A stretch of DNA of 64,000 nt from Anabaena azotica FACHB-119 (GCF_014697625.1 NZ_JACJSG010000034.1:1-64000); one strand, 5' to 3'. Positions 34,598 to 43,845 are shown, counted from the stretch's first letter. Notes: generated from the sequence alone by a model not told the origin. Made by a program: numbers and translations.

Positions 34598-34961
34598 ACA
34601 AAAAACCTTTAATAACAAGATAAAAATAAAAATCTCAAAGGCAAAAGAAAGACAATTTACATTTATTTTGCCTCTTTATTTTTGAATTTTATAGCAGTGC
34701 AGGGGAAAGAGAACAGGTGACAGGTGAGTCCAGTCCTGTAGGCGGGTTTCCCGCAGTAGGGAACTGGCGAACCCGGAGGGGGACAGGTTTAAAAGCTACT
34801 TGCTATCAAGATTCTATGCTTTATTTATTTCCTAAGCTATGGGGCGATGGCGTTCCGCCCAGCGTAGCTGATCGCCATACCAGATAGATTAGTTCATAAA
34901 AAGGGTAAAAGCTTCTTCCTTTCCCCTTTCCCCTTTCCCCTTTCCCCTTTCCCCCAGTTCC
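34598..34961. other. lexA-argF gap with dispersed repeats
   Basis: It holds a repeat near 34728-34790 (GGGTTTCCCGC...GAACCCGGAGG, related to DNA inside the kinase gene at 46480-46520), the 32-bp palindrome at 34844-34875 also found in the ABC permease gene, and CCCCTTTC tandem units (34919-34955). No gene. Confidence 0.7.
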
Positions 34962-35882
34962 TTACTCTGCCCCTAAGATACTAGCTAGCAAAGCTTTTTG
35001 CACGTGCATCCGATTTTCAGCTTGTTGCCAAACTCGTGATTGAGAACCTTCGATGACTTCTTCGGTAATTTCTTCACCACGATGGGCTGGTAAGCAGTGT
35101 AAAACAATTGCTTGTGGATCAGCAAGACTCAATAACTGTTCCGAGATTTGATATGGTTGGAAAATAGGGAAGCGATCGCTTGCCTCTGCCTCTTGCCCCA
35201 TACTCGCCCAAACATCAGTGTAGAGTACAGATGCGCCTTTAGTTGCTAATTCTGGGTCATGAGTTAGCAAAATTTCCGCTTTCCCATCAGCTATCGCTTG
35301 TGCTTGGGCGACAACTTGAGGATCTGGTTCATATCCAACAGGTGTGGCAATTCTCACATTCATGCCCGCCAACGCACAACCCAGCATGAGAGAATTAGCG
35401 ACATTATTACCATCACCAACATAGGTCAAAGTTAAGCCAGAAATTGTCCCAAAACATTCTTGTACTGTGAGTAAATCTGCTAATATCTGGCAAGGATGTT
35501 CTAAATCCGTCAGGGCATTAATCACAGGAATTTTCGCATAATCAGCAAAAGTTGCTAACTCCTGCTGTTCAAAAGTGCGAATTGCCAAAATATCCAAATA
35601 TCGATCTAACACTCTTGCGGTATCTTGTACTGGTTCTCCCCGACTAACTTGAGTGACATTGGGATTGAGATCAATTACTTGTCCACCCAGTTGGTACATA
35701 GCCACAGTAAAACTAACTCTTGTACGAGTTGAGGCTTTAGAAAATAACAAGCCCAACACTTTATTACACCGCAACTTCAACTGTTGTGATTTCAATTGGG
35801 TTGCCAATTGCAGGAGTTCTTGAAGTTCTGTAGGAGTTAAGTCTGCCAGACTTAACAAATCTCGTCCTAACAATGCTGCCAT
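34962..35882 (-). CDS. argF: Ornithine carbamoyltransferase
   Basis: The 306-residue enzyme joins carbamoyl phosphate and ornithine to citrulline in arginine synthesis, in the cytoplasm. The carbamoyl-phosphate motif STRTRVSF, the LEHPCQILADLLT region and the ornithine-side HCLPAHRGEE motif are all intact. Length is typical for a bacterial OTC. Codon use and motif conservation indicate a functional gene. In this lineage arginine also feeds cyanophycin storage. It lies about 400 bases upstream of lexA on the same strand, with repeats between, so separate transcripts are likely. Confidence 0.97.
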   Translation of the reverse strand: MAALLGRDLLSLADLTPTELQELLQLATQLKSQQLKLRCNKVLGLLFSKASTRTRVSFTVAMYQLGGQVIDLNPNVTQVSRGEPVQDTARVLDRYLDILAIRTFEQQELATFADYAKIPVINALTDLEHPCQILADLLTVQECFGTISGLTLTYVGDGNNVANSLMLGCALAGMNVRIATPVGYEPDPQVVAQAQAIADGKAEILLTHDPELATKGASVLYTDVWASMGQEAEASDRFPIFQPYQISEQLLSLADPQAIVLHCLPAHRGEEITEEVIEGSQSRVWQQAENRMHVQKALLASILGAE

Positions 35883-36151
35883 GCTTGTGTTTTGTTAAAG
35901 AATAATTATAAATCTCTGTTCCTTTGCCCAGTCAAGTCAAACTAAACACTGTTGGTAAGAAATTTCCTAATTCGCCTTTGGGGATTATCTGGGAAATGAG
36001 AAGGTTTCCAAGCTTCATCCACCTCAAACGTAACTTGACTAGAGCCAACCTTCATCTACTGGCTGAAATTAATATGCACTAGGGGTAGACAAATAAATTA
36101 GTTGTGCTAAAATAATAAATCGGTGAGTGCGTTAGAGCAAATACCAAAAAT

Positions 36152-36223
36152 GCCAGCATAGCACAGTGGTAGTGCATCCGACTTGTAATCGGAAGGTCGT
36201 CGGTTCAAATCCGACTGCTGGCT
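36152..36223 (+). tRNA. trnT: tRNA-Thr (anticodon UGU)
   Basis: A complete cloverleaf: acceptor GCCAGCA/TGCTGGC, D-arm GCACAGTGGTAGTGC, anticodon arm TCCGA-CTTGTAA-TCGGA with anticodon TGT, and T-arm GTCGG-TTCAAAT-CCGAC. CCA is not encoded, as usual in cyanobacteria. Confidence 0.96.
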
Positions 36224-36583
36224 TTAATATAAAATGAACAGTTCCTAAAGCAGGATGTGTACTGATAAATATATGGCTGTTTTCTTCTAGAGTTTTGGTT
36301 AGATAATTGGAGAATTGGAGCAAAAATACCTGGTTGTTTTAAATGTATACAAAAATACATTTTAAGGTGATAGATTTTTTTTGAGATTTATTCTATATTG
36401 TTTTTGTAGTACATATGAACCATAAAACTCTACTCAACACCATTAGAACGTTGTTGATCAATTTTCTACATATAAAAAATAAATAAGTACAGTTTCCCAT
36501 TATAAAATAATAGCCTTACTCCTAAATGAATGGAGGTAGTTAACGATAGACTCTTAGGCTTCCCTGAGTAGGAAGACAAAATT
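36224..36583. other. AT-rich gap between tRNA-Thr and the methylase gene
   Basis: The region is AT-rich with no repeat arrays, unlike its surroundings, and presumably holds the promoter of the methylase-nuclease pair. No attachment-site duplication of the tRNA end was noticed. Confidence 0.5.
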
Positions 36584-39500
36584 ATGAATAAATCACCTAT
36601 TTTAGATTGGAGAGAACAACTTGGACTTAGCGACAGACGACCCCCGAATTTCTTTTGTAGCCTTGAAGAAATCTACGCAGGTGATCAGCCTCCTTCACAG
36701 ACACACGCCATGCGTAGAGCATGGAAAGATTTAGAACTTGACGGAATTTTATGTATCAATAATGCACCCTACATTTATTTTAAAGAAGTTTCTGGTAGAA
36801 ATTATGACCAGATGCGTGAATTACATCGCCAGATTTGGAACCAGGGTATTGCCCCTTTACTTGTAGTCGTTAGTCCTACTGAAATTCAAGTTTATTCTGG
36901 ACTTGCACTTCCTGCCAAAGATGAACAAGGTGTTGACCAACAAGACCGTCTTGTTCAAATATTAAGTCGCGTATCTGATGAAATTGAACTCAGACAATTT
37001 ATTAGATCAGTAGAACTTGGCGAGTTATTTAGAAAAAAACAAAAATCTTTTAACCCAGATAGGCGTGTTGATCGCTGCCTACTCAGAAATATTCAGGCTG
37101 CACGTCATAGTTTATTGGAAGAAGAAACTGATCATGCTCTAGATATTAGAACCGTCAATGCTTTGCTATGGCGCACAATCTTTACCTGTTATCTAGTTGA
37201 TAGAAAAATTATTAATCATTCTTATTTTAACAAGATAGGTGCAAGAGATTGTCACAGACTAATTGACCTTTTGGAAAGAAACGAACCTGATGAAGCCAAG
37301 CAACTTTTATATGCTTTATTTCAACAACTTAAACATGACTTCAATGGTGACTTGTTTGATGTTGATCTTCAATCCGAAAATAAACTCATTAAAGTTAGAC
37401 ATATTAATATTTTAAAGAATTTTCTTCGTGGTGATGATATAAGTAGTGGTCAAATTTCGCTGGGGTTTTGGGCTTATGATTTTAGTATTATACCAATTGA
37501 AACTATAAGTAGTATTTATGAACATTTTCTTGACACACAGGAAAAGCGAGAAAGTGGCATATACTACACACCAAGATTTTTAGTTGAAATAGTTCTTGAT
37601 ACAGCATTAGATAGATGGACTTCCTTATTAGAAAAACGTTTTCTTGACCCAGCTTGCGGTTCAGGTATATTTCTAGTAGCGATTTTTAACCGATTAGCTG
37701 AAGAATGGCGTATCAAGCACAGAAGTGTTAGCAATAACAATGATGAACTTGCAGCAGCCTTAATTAATATTCTCCAGAAAAATCTTTTTGGCATAGATGC
37801 AGATTCTAGTGAAACGGCTTGTCGTATTGCAGCATTTAGTTTATATCTTGCTTTTTTAGACCAGCTTGATCCTAGAGATATTCAGAAACTTCAACAAAAG
37901 GGAAACGCCCTTCCAAAATTAGTAGGTCATAACCTTATTTGCAAAGATTTTTTTGAGCGAAATTTGCCTATATCTGGGAATGAATTTGATTTGATAGTAG
38001 GTAATCCACCCTGGGCAAAAGTGACAGGAAAACAAAAAAGTTTTATGGAGAAGTGGTGCGAGGAAGAAAAGTATACAATTGCTCAAAGACAGTTGGCTTG
38101 TGGGTTTGTGTGGAAGGCTCCGCAACACTTACGGGATGAAGGACGCATTTGCTTTTTACTTCCAGCAGGAGTTTTATTTAACCACCAAGATAAAGCAATA
38201 GACTTTCAAAATGAGTGGTTATCAACATATACTCTTGAGAAAGTAATTAACCTATCCGATATGAGATTTTACCTGTTTGACGGTGCTGACCGTCCTACAC
38301 TCATCGTCAGGTATCGGAAGGAAAAACCTGATAGAAAAACTAGCACCATAGACTATGTAGTTCCTAAAACTGAGTTAGAAACAATTAGGGCAGAAATTCT
38401 ATCTATCTCACCAGAAGATCAAATCAAAGTAAGACTTAGAGAAGTCTTATATGACCTCAATAAAAAAGAGACTGCACTAATTTGGAAACAATCCTTTTGG
38501 GGAACCCCTAGAGATATAAAATTTTTAGAAAGATTGTCTGACTTACCATCACTAAATGTTTTAATAGATACTTTAAAAAAAGCGGAAAGCAAGAGAGAAA
38601 AGCAATGGTTAATGAGTCGAGGTTTTGAACCTGAAGGAGCTAAGGATAATCCCAATAAAGTTATATTATCCGAATGGACTCCAAAAACATTATTTTTGGA
38701 TGGAAAAAGTAAAAATATTGATTTAATTGTTTACGAATCTGATTGTACTTTTGTGGGCAATCGTTTTAAAAGGCTTCGGAGATTGCCACATCAAGATATA
38801 TTTACCGCTCCACTTGTAATTGTAAGTAAAAGCTTGAAAGTAGCTTTTGCGGACTTTGATGTTGTTTTCCAAGATGCACTTCGAGGTATTCATGGTAAGC
38901 CAGAAGATACCGAAGTTCTTATGTTTTTAGCTGTTGTTTTAAACTCTGTTTTAGCAAAGTATTTCTTATTCCATACAGCATCTACTTGGGGTATTGAGCG
39001 TGGTGATATACGTGTTTCAGAACTACTTAGATTTCCATTTTTATTGCCAGAAATGACTCACGATCCTTCTAGAGCAAAAGAAATCATTCAGCAAGTAGTA
39101 GAAAAAATTAAAAATCTTAAAAAGCAGATTAATGAAAATTTTTTGTTGAATCGTCAGCAGGCGGTACAGAATGAGAAGGACGAATTACTTAAATATGTAT
39201 ATGAATATTATGATATTGATGAATATGAACAAATATTAATAAATGACACTATAAATATTTCCATACCAAGTATTCAACCAAATCGAAAGACTTGGCCTAT
39301 TCCTACACTGGTTATAAGTAAACCTCAAGAACGCAAAGAATATCTAAAGCTTTTATGTGATGTACTTAATACTTGGGCGCGTAAAAGTCAGTATACTATA
39401 ATTGGCAACGTTATAAGTTCTCCTAAGATGGGTGCAGCAATAATTGTTTTAGAAAGAAAAATTAATGTAGAGCAAAACTGGGTAGATATTGAGCAAGAGT

Positions 39501-39718
39501 CAACACAGGAATTAGATATTATTCTCAGGAGAATTATTAATCTTTTACCAGATCAGCAAGGAAGCATTAGTTTTTTGCGAAATCTCAAAGTTTTCGAGCA
39601 AGACAAGCTGTATATTTTTAAACCGTTAGCTCGTCGCTTCTGGACTAAGACTTCTGCCTTGAATGATGCAGACGAGATAGCTGCAGCAATCCTCAGTAGC
39701 AACTATAAGGAAAGCTGA
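36584..39718 (+). CDS. N6-adenine DNA methylase, large Type IIG-like, of a two-gene module
   Basis: A 1044-residue protein. The central gamma-class N6-adenine methylase core has the SAM motif I FLDPACGSGIFLV (from residue 353) and the catalytic NPPW (474-477), with FGIDADSSETACRIAAFSLY between. About 330 N-terminal residues precede it, and a long C-terminal part (about 600-1044) resembles the target-recognition region of Eco57I-type enzymes. I see no nuclease motif in the first 330 residues. The next gene, overlapping by one base, has a PD-(D/E)XK pattern and may supply cleavage. The gene is AT-rich against its neighbours, and a tRNA gene lies upstream, which suggests acquisition. Probable role: restriction-modification or another methylation-based defence. 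Confidence 0.88.
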   Translation: MNKSPILDWREQLGLSDRRPPNFFCSLEEIYAGDQPPSQTHAMRRAWKDLELDGILCINNAPYIYFKEVSGRNYDQMRELHRQIWNQGIAPLLVVVSPTEIQVYSGLALPAKDEQGVDQQDRLVQILSRVSDEIELRQFIRSVELGELFRKKQKSFNPDRRVDRCLLRNIQAARHSLLEEETDHALDIRTVNALLWRTIFTCYLVDRKIINHSYFNKIGARDCHRLIDLLERNEPDEAKQLLYALFQQLKHDFNGDLFDVDLQSENKLIKVRHINILKNFLRGDDISSGQISLGFWAYDFSIIPIETISSIYEHFLDTQEKRESGIYYTPRFLVEIVLDTALDRWTSLLEKRFLDPACGSGIFLVAIFNRLAEEWRIKHRSVSNNNDELAAALINILQKNLFGIDADSSETACRIAAFSLYLAFLDQLDPRDIQKLQQKGNALPKLVGHNLICKDFFERNLPISGNEFDLIVGNPPWAKVTGKQKSFMEKWCEEEKYTIAQRQLACGFVWKAPQHLRDEGRICFLLPAGVLFNHQDKAIDFQNEWLSTYTLEKVINLSDMRFYLFDGADRPTLIVRYRKEKPDRKTSTIDYVVPKTELETIRAEILSISPEDQIKVRLREVLYDLNKKETALIWKQSFWGTPRDIKFLERLSDLPSLNVLIDTLKKAESKREKQWLMSRGFEPEGAKDNPNKVILSEWTPKTLFLDGKSKNIDLIVYESDCTFVGNRFKRLRRLPHQDIFTAPLVIVSKSLKVAFADFDVVFQDALRGIHGKPEDTEVLMFLAVVLNSVLAKYFLFHTASTWGIERGDIRVSELLRFPFLLPEMTHDPSRAKEIIQQVVEKIKNLKKQINENFLLNRQQAVQNEKDELLKYVYEYYDIDEYEQILINDTINISIPSIQPNRKTWPIPTLVISKPQERKEYLKLLCDVLNTWARKSQYTIIGNVISSPKMGAAIIVLERKINVEQNWVDIEQESTQELDIILRRIINLLPDQQGSISFLRNLKVFEQDKLYIFKPLARRFWTKTSALNDADEIAAAILSSNYKES

Positions 39719-40356
39719 TGGCAATAGTAGGTAATACTAGTCTTTGGGCAGATACTTTTCCTGACTATCTTATTCCAGATATTTTAGATTTGGTATTGTC
39801 TGCATGGGAAGTTTTTAGTAAACCTAAAATTGATGACCATGAAGTACCCATAACTAAGCGTTTTAGAGCTATTCTGAGACAGCAAAGAGATTTGGTAAGA
39901 TTACCTGTCATAATTGACCGTGAAATTCCAGAGGATGACTTAGCAACTGGAACCGAAAAAGGACGGATTGATTTGCGATTTATCTCAATTGAAAGATGCC
40001 GTGAAGACGTTTATTTTTCTTTTGAATGCAAACGACTTAATGTAATTTCAAAAGATGGAATACGCCAATCTCTAGCCAAAGATTATGTAGTAGATGGAAT
40101 GATGAGATATATTACATCACAATATGCTTCTAGGCTTCTCTGCGGAGGGATGATCGGTTACATTATGAATAGCGATTCAAAAACTGCCATCAAAGCAGTA
40201 GATAGCCAAGTGAAAACTCAGTGTAAAGAACTGCGAATTAGTCCACCAAGCGGTTTATGCCAATCTTCTATCAAAGAAAATCACCCACACATAAAAGAAA
40301 CCGCACACATACTCTCTCGCCAGTTTGTCATCCATCATGTGTTTCTGCCACTATGA
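39718..40356 (+). CDS. PD-(D/E)XK-type putative nuclease partner of the methylase
   Basis: A 212-residue protein I cannot assign to a named family. It has a plausible PD-(D/E)XK site: Asp85 in KGRIDLRFISIE and Glu103-Cys-Lys105 in YFSFECKRLNVIS, spaced as in restriction nucleases, and followed by a helix. It starts on the A of the methylase TGA (TGATG overlap at 39716-39720), so the two proteins are translationally coupled and likely work together. The C-terminus may be longer in relatives. Together they would form a compact methylase-nuclease defence module. The role is inferred from arrangement and the motif only. Confidence 0.72.
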   Translation: MAIVGNTSLWADTFPDYLIPDILDLVLSAWEVFSKPKIDDHEVPITKRFRAILRQQRDLVRLPVIIDREIPEDDLATGTEKGRIDLRFISIERCREDVYFSFECKRLNVISKDGIRQSLAKDYVVDGMMRYITSQYASRLLCGGMIGYIMNSDSKTAIKAVDSQVKTQCKELRISPPSGLCQSSIKENHPHIKETAHILSRQFVIHHVFLPL

Positions 40357-40363
40357 ATTAACG

Positions 40364-40634
40364 ATGCTATCAAAAATGCTATCGGGATTTGTGAAGGTGA
40401 CAGCTAGTTTTCAGCCAGCCACAGAGCATTCATCGCCTGTACTCAACAAACGCTACCTAATCTATTGGAAAAAATATTGGCATTGATACGCCCCAACTTA
40501 ATCCATTTAAGGTTGTGTCGGCTAAAAGTCCTCAAGGTAGAGCCACCCTTGATATTACTTACCTAGACCACACCTTGAGAATTGGGCGTGGGGGCGATCG
40601 CAGTTTGTCAGTACCGATGAATTACAATAGTTGA
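40364..40634 (+). pseudogene. PAP/fibrillin-family protein, truncated and frameshifted
   Basis: Two frames join into the C-terminal half of a plastid-lipid-associated (PAP/fibrillin) protein. The first frame reads GFVKVTASFQPATEHSSPVL then NKRYLIYWKKYW and stops at 40486. The second reads IGIDTPQLNPFKVVSAKSPQ then RATLDITYLDHTLRIGRG and stops at 40634. The family pattern of PQLNPFKVV, DITYLD and LRIGRG is unmistakable. The N-terminal half is missing and replaced by the methylase-nuclease module, so acquisition of the module may have destroyed this gene. Confidence 0.75.
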
Positions 40635-40921
40635 CGTAGTTGTTCTACAATATGCTCTTCGAGTTCTTGTTTTTCTCGGTTACTTGCAGAACGTTGGTAA
40701 TTTTTCCCTGTTTGTTGGATAAATTTACGTTTCTCAGCTTGGGAGGCTTTGCCAGAAAAATTCTTCTGTAGTTCTTCCCATGTTTGCAGCGCTACAGCTT
40801 CACCAAGCTGGACAAGTGCCGCAGGCAATAACTTTTTGGCTTCAAGGCGAACATCTTCCTCAGTTTCCAAGGAGGATAAGTCTACATGGCTAAAATCCAG
40901 ATCAATGGGAAATTTACTCAT
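40622..40921 (-). CDS. Small hypothetical protein, charged and helical
   Basis: A 99-residue protein beginning MSKFPIDLDFSHVDLSSLET, then a Lys/Glu-rich helical part (KRKFIQQTGKNYQRSASNRE and EELEEHIVEQLRQLL). No family is recognised. It may bind nucleic acid given its charge, but nothing shows this. Its 3' end overlaps the PAP pseudogene by 13 bases on the other strand. Confidence 0.7.
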   Translation of the reverse strand: MSKFPIDLDFSHVDLSSLETEEDVRLEAKKLLPAALVQLGEAVALQTWEELQKNFSGKASQAEKRKFIQQTGKNYQRSASNREKQELEEHIVEQLRQLL

Positions 40922-41055
40922 TTAACTCAACTGTTAGAAATGACTATTGGCTCTTTTCTTGTGGAACGTTACTCAATTAAACCCTATTAAAGAGAATATT
41001 GGTTGATTTATCAATCTCTGCGGTTAATTTGCAGTCAACAAGAGCAAGTATTCTC

Positions 41056-41220
41056 AGAGGATGTTTGGAAAGTCGAAAAGTATACTAATGACCCCTCTCC
41101 AAACCTCTCCCCTAAAAGGAGAGAGGCTTTAAAACCCCCATTCCCTTGTAGGGAAGGGGGGCAGGGGGGTTAGGTCTTTAAAATTTTGATGTCAGCAATA
41201 ATACTTTTCAAACATCCTCT
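41056..41220. repeat. MITE-like element with AGAGGATGTTTG termini
   Basis: A 165-bp element with perfect 12-bp inverted ends (AGAGGATGTTTG/CAAACATCCTCT). The interior is C-rich with GGAGAGAGG and GGGAAGGGGG tracts. It fills most of the 400-bp gap between two small genes. Confidence 0.8.
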
Positions 41221-41317
41221 CATTTACCATAGGTGTTGACTAAATAATTTTTACACAACCACACATCGTCAGGCGATTACGTCACAATAGGAATAGGCAA
41301 TCATAGAGGGTTTTGCT

Positions 41318-41632
41318 ATGTTTCGTCTGACTCAAATTCTGCGGAACTTATTCATTCGCCTGGAAGGTCTGTTTAGCGTTTTATTCAAAGGTTTGTTTAG
41401 TTTTGTCAGCAATATTTTGAGATTTTTCGCTGGTTTGTTTGGATTTACTCAGTCTGAGTATTTCTTAGAAACAGATGAGGCGCAAACCATGAAAAAAGCT
41501 TCGCCTCCAGAGCCTGCTGCTAATGTTCATAATGCTACTCCTGAAACTTTTGTCACTCCCCGCCGCCGTCCTAATTCTAAAAAAATAGACGACTATTACA
41601 TTAATATGGCTCGTGAAGTGAACAAAAACTAA
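41318..41632 (+). CDS. Small hypothetical protein with amphipathic/hydrophobic N-terminus
   Basis: A 104-residue protein. Residues 1-42 form a Phe/Leu-rich amphipathic or membrane-associated helix (LFSVLFKGLFSFVSNILRFF), and the rest is polar, Pro-rich and ends RRRPNSKKIDDYYINMAREV. It could attach to the membrane by its N-terminus. It looks like a conserved cyanobacterial small protein, but I do not recognise a function. Tandem repeats (TTGACAG) follow it. Confidence 0.75.
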   Translation: MFRLTQILRNLFIRLEGLFSVLFKGLFSFVSNILRFFAGLFGFTQSEYFLETDEAQTMKKASPPEPAANVHNATPETFVTPRRRPNSKKIDDYYINMAREVNKN

Positions 41633-41778
41633 AGGTTTGTTGACAGTTGACAGTTGACTGCTAACTGTCAACAGCCTATATAAAATGATGTACAACAATA
41701 GATGTTCAAGATAATACTTCCACTTCCAGTTCAGGGTACTATCTTTGACTGCAACTCAGTATAACGAGCGAGAACAAG

Positions 41779-42414
41779 TCATCGACCAGCAGCAAATATT
41801 TGTGCGGCAGTTAGATTGAGATTGGGAAAAGTTGGAGAGATAATTTTTTGTTTTCCCCGAAACTGATTTCCTTGATAAACACCATCGACTAACTGATAAA
41901 TGGTCATCACAGGTTCTTTAGATGAACCTATATAACGTTTACCTCCCAGTCCTAAGTAATCTGCAATCCAATATTCTCCAATTCCTAATGCTTCTCTTCG
42001 AGACGCTACGCGAACATAATCTTCTACTTTACGGGCATAGTCATTTTGCCAATTCGTACTCACAACTTCAACTACTAATTTGACAGAGTTACCCAATGTA
42101 ATTACTGGCTCAGTTTGCCATAATGGTTCATTTGTCAAAGCTGTCTGATCAATAATTACAACATCGGGTCTAAAAGCAGAATTTAAACCTAATGGTTTAA
42201 TCAGACATTTCATGGGAATAAACCAGGGCAAATCAAGTAGCTCAATTGCTACATTCAGCTTACGGTTAATTAGTCCAGCTACCTGTTCATGAAGTCCAGT
42301 AGGTTCCAAGTCAATGAGTTCTCCATCAATTAATTCGTAGCGTACATCGTCCAGATACCCAGCAACAAATGTCTCAAAGCTAATAGAACCCGTATTAGTA
42401 GTAGCTGATATCAT
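41779..42414 (-). CDS. Uma2-family (DUF820) putative endonuclease, second copy
   Basis: A 211-residue Uma2/DUF820 protein with the usual order: ELIDGELIDLEPTGLHEQ, then NSAFRPDVVIID, VKLVVEVVSTNWQNDYARK and GIGEYWIADYLGLGG. The Asp and Glu of a restriction-endonuclease-like site are present (PDVVI; VVEVVS). Between VEDY and ALGIGEYWI it carries eight additional residues (VRVASRRE) encoded by a 24-bp dispersed repeat (41992-42015); family members normally read straight from EY to EALGI. The insertion keeps the frame and lies in a surface loop by position. Substrate unknown. Confidence 0.9.
   Translation of the reverse strand: MISATTNTGSISFETFVAGYLDDVRYELIDGELIDLEPTGLHEQVAGLINRKLNVAIELLDLPWFIPMKCLIKPLGLNSAFRPDVVIIDQTALTNEPLWQTEPVITLGNSVKLVVEVVSTNWQNDYARKVEDYVRVASRREALGIGEYWIADYLGLGGKRYIGSSKEPVMTIYQLVDGVYQGNQFRGKQKIISPTFPNLNLTAAQIFAAGR
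41992..42015. repeat. 24-bp in-frame repeat inside a Uma2 gene
   Basis: TTCTCTTCGAGACGCTACGC and the following GAAC form a 24-bp block related to the repeat at 9007-9030 (GCGAGACGCTACGCGAACA). Its length, divisible by three, adds eight codons without a shift. Confidence 0.85.
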
Positions 42415-42520
42415 AAAATTTATGGTTTTCTAGAGAATGAGCAAAAACTTTTCTCACCCAACATCTACAACAAATCTACAATAAAGGTATTGCAGTTATC
42501 GCCTCATTACACTCAAACGG

Positions 42521-43465
42521 ATGAACAACAAGAGCAAGCCAGACTGGGCTGGTGAAAGTTTACTCTCCAATTTCGTGAATTTGTTAATTCAAACTAAACC
42601 CATTTACGGGGTGATGAAGCAACAAGCGAGAAAAGTTCTGATTAACACGGCTGAGAAAAACGGTATTCCCTGGCGTAAGAACTATGAAGCACTCCAAGCA
42701 TCACCTGCAAAAAAAATGCTGGGGGCTGTAACTAATCCTCATGTTATCTATCCTGATTATTATAGAGTACCGTTTCATGCTTACTCGGAAGGTAACTTGT
42801 GCTGGGATGCGGCTTTTGAAACTGAGTCGGCTACCTATGCGATGGCGTTACGGGTATGGCCGCAAGAAAATCTTACTTGGGAAGCTGCCCATGCTAGGTT
42901 AAGAGGTACTTTTCATGATGCTTTAGGGACTTATGGCCCCAAGCAAGTCAGGGATATTTTAGATATTGGCTGTTCTGTTGGGATTTCTACCTTGGCGTTA
43001 CATCGTTATTATCAACGCCGGGAAAGATATCCAGTCCGTACTGTAGGTTTAGATTTGTCGCCTTATATGCTGGCTGTGGCCAGGACTAGGGATGTTAATA
43101 GTGAAATAGCTGAGTGGATTCATGCTAGAGCAGAACATACTGGTTTACCAGCTCAATCTTTTGATTTGGTGACTCTGCAATTTGTTACCCATGAACTACC
43201 AAGTTACGTTAGCAAGGAAATTTTTGCAGAAGCTAAGAGATTATTACGTCCCGGTGGTTATATTGCCATAGTTGATAATAACCCGCGATCGCCTGTCATC
43301 CAAAATCTGCCCCCCGTCCTCTACACTCTCATGAAAAGCACTGAGCCTTGGAGTGATGAATACTACAGTTTTGATATTGAGTCCGCCCTACAAGAAGTAG
43401 GCTTCGCGCCACCTATCACAGTCCCCAGCGACCCCCGGCATCGGACAATTATTGCTGAGTGCTGA
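42521..43465 (+). CDS. Class I SAM-dependent methyltransferase
   Basis: A 314-residue soluble methyltransferase. Motif I (DILDIGCSVGISTLALHRYY), the acidic adenosine-binding residue (VGLDLSPYMLAVAR) and motif IV with LVTLQFVTHELPSYV and RLLRPGGYIAIVDNN are present. The N-terminal 130 residues (KKMLGAVTNPHVIYPDYYR; AFETESATYAMALRVWP) are characteristic of a group of cyanobacterial methyltransferases of unknown substrate. A small molecule or lipid is likely rather than DNA. It stands alone and is followed by tandem repeats. Confidence 0.88.
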   Translation: MNNKSKPDWAGESLLSNFVNLLIQTKPIYGVMKQQARKVLINTAEKNGIPWRKNYEALQASPAKKMLGAVTNPHVIYPDYYRVPFHAYSEGNLCWDAAFETESATYAMALRVWPQENLTWEAAHARLRGTFHDALGTYGPKQVRDILDIGCSVGISTLALHRYYQRRERYPVRTVGLDLSPYMLAVARTRDVNSEIAEWIHARAEHTGLPAQSFDLVTLQFVTHELPSYVSKEIFAEAKRLLRPGGYIAIVDNNPRSPVIQNLPPVLYTLMKSTEPWSDEYYSFDIESALQEVGFAPPITVPSDPRHRTIIAEC

Positions 43466-43467
43466 GG

Positions 43468-43522
43468 TCAGTTATCAGTTATCAGTTATCAGTTATCAGT
43501 TATCAGTTATCAGTTATCAGTT
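43468..43522. repeat. TCAGTTA tandem array (STRR)
   Basis: About eight perfect 7-bp units (TCAGTTA), directly after the methyltransferase stop. The same unit occurs in the c-di-AMP riboswitch leaders and elsewhere in the window. Confidence 0.95.
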
Positions 43523-43730
43523 AACATCACCTGATAACTGATTAAGTCTCTAATCCATAGTTCACAGAAAGGGTCAAGGCTTTTCTCTTTCCCTTTCCTT
43601 CCCCTTTCCTAAGTATAAATTTACTTCTCAAGGTTTACTCGGTAGTGGTTCTAAACCATTAGCTATTAGCTATTACCAATTACCGACGAAAACAACCATA
43701 TTATTAAGTAGGGCTTGCTGAACTTGGTAT

Positions 43731-43845
43731 TATAGCGTTTCCCAATCTACTGAGGTACTAAGTAAAAATCCTCTGCGTTTTCCTCTGCGCCCCTCTGCGT
43801 TTAAACAGAATAACTCTGTACCTCACTTGCTTAGGAATTGCTATA
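43731..43845. repeat. MITE-like element with TATAGC...GCTATA termini
   Basis: A 115-bp element. Its ends TATAGCGTTTCCCA and TAGGAATTGCTATA are imperfect inverted repeats, with TGAGGTAC/GTACCTCA as an inner inverted pair and CCTCTGCG tandem units in the middle. Confidence 0.7.

Noticed and set aside
43468..43522. Possible CRISPR-like direct repeats
   Set aside because: Units are 7 bp and contiguous with no spacers; no cas genes are in the window.
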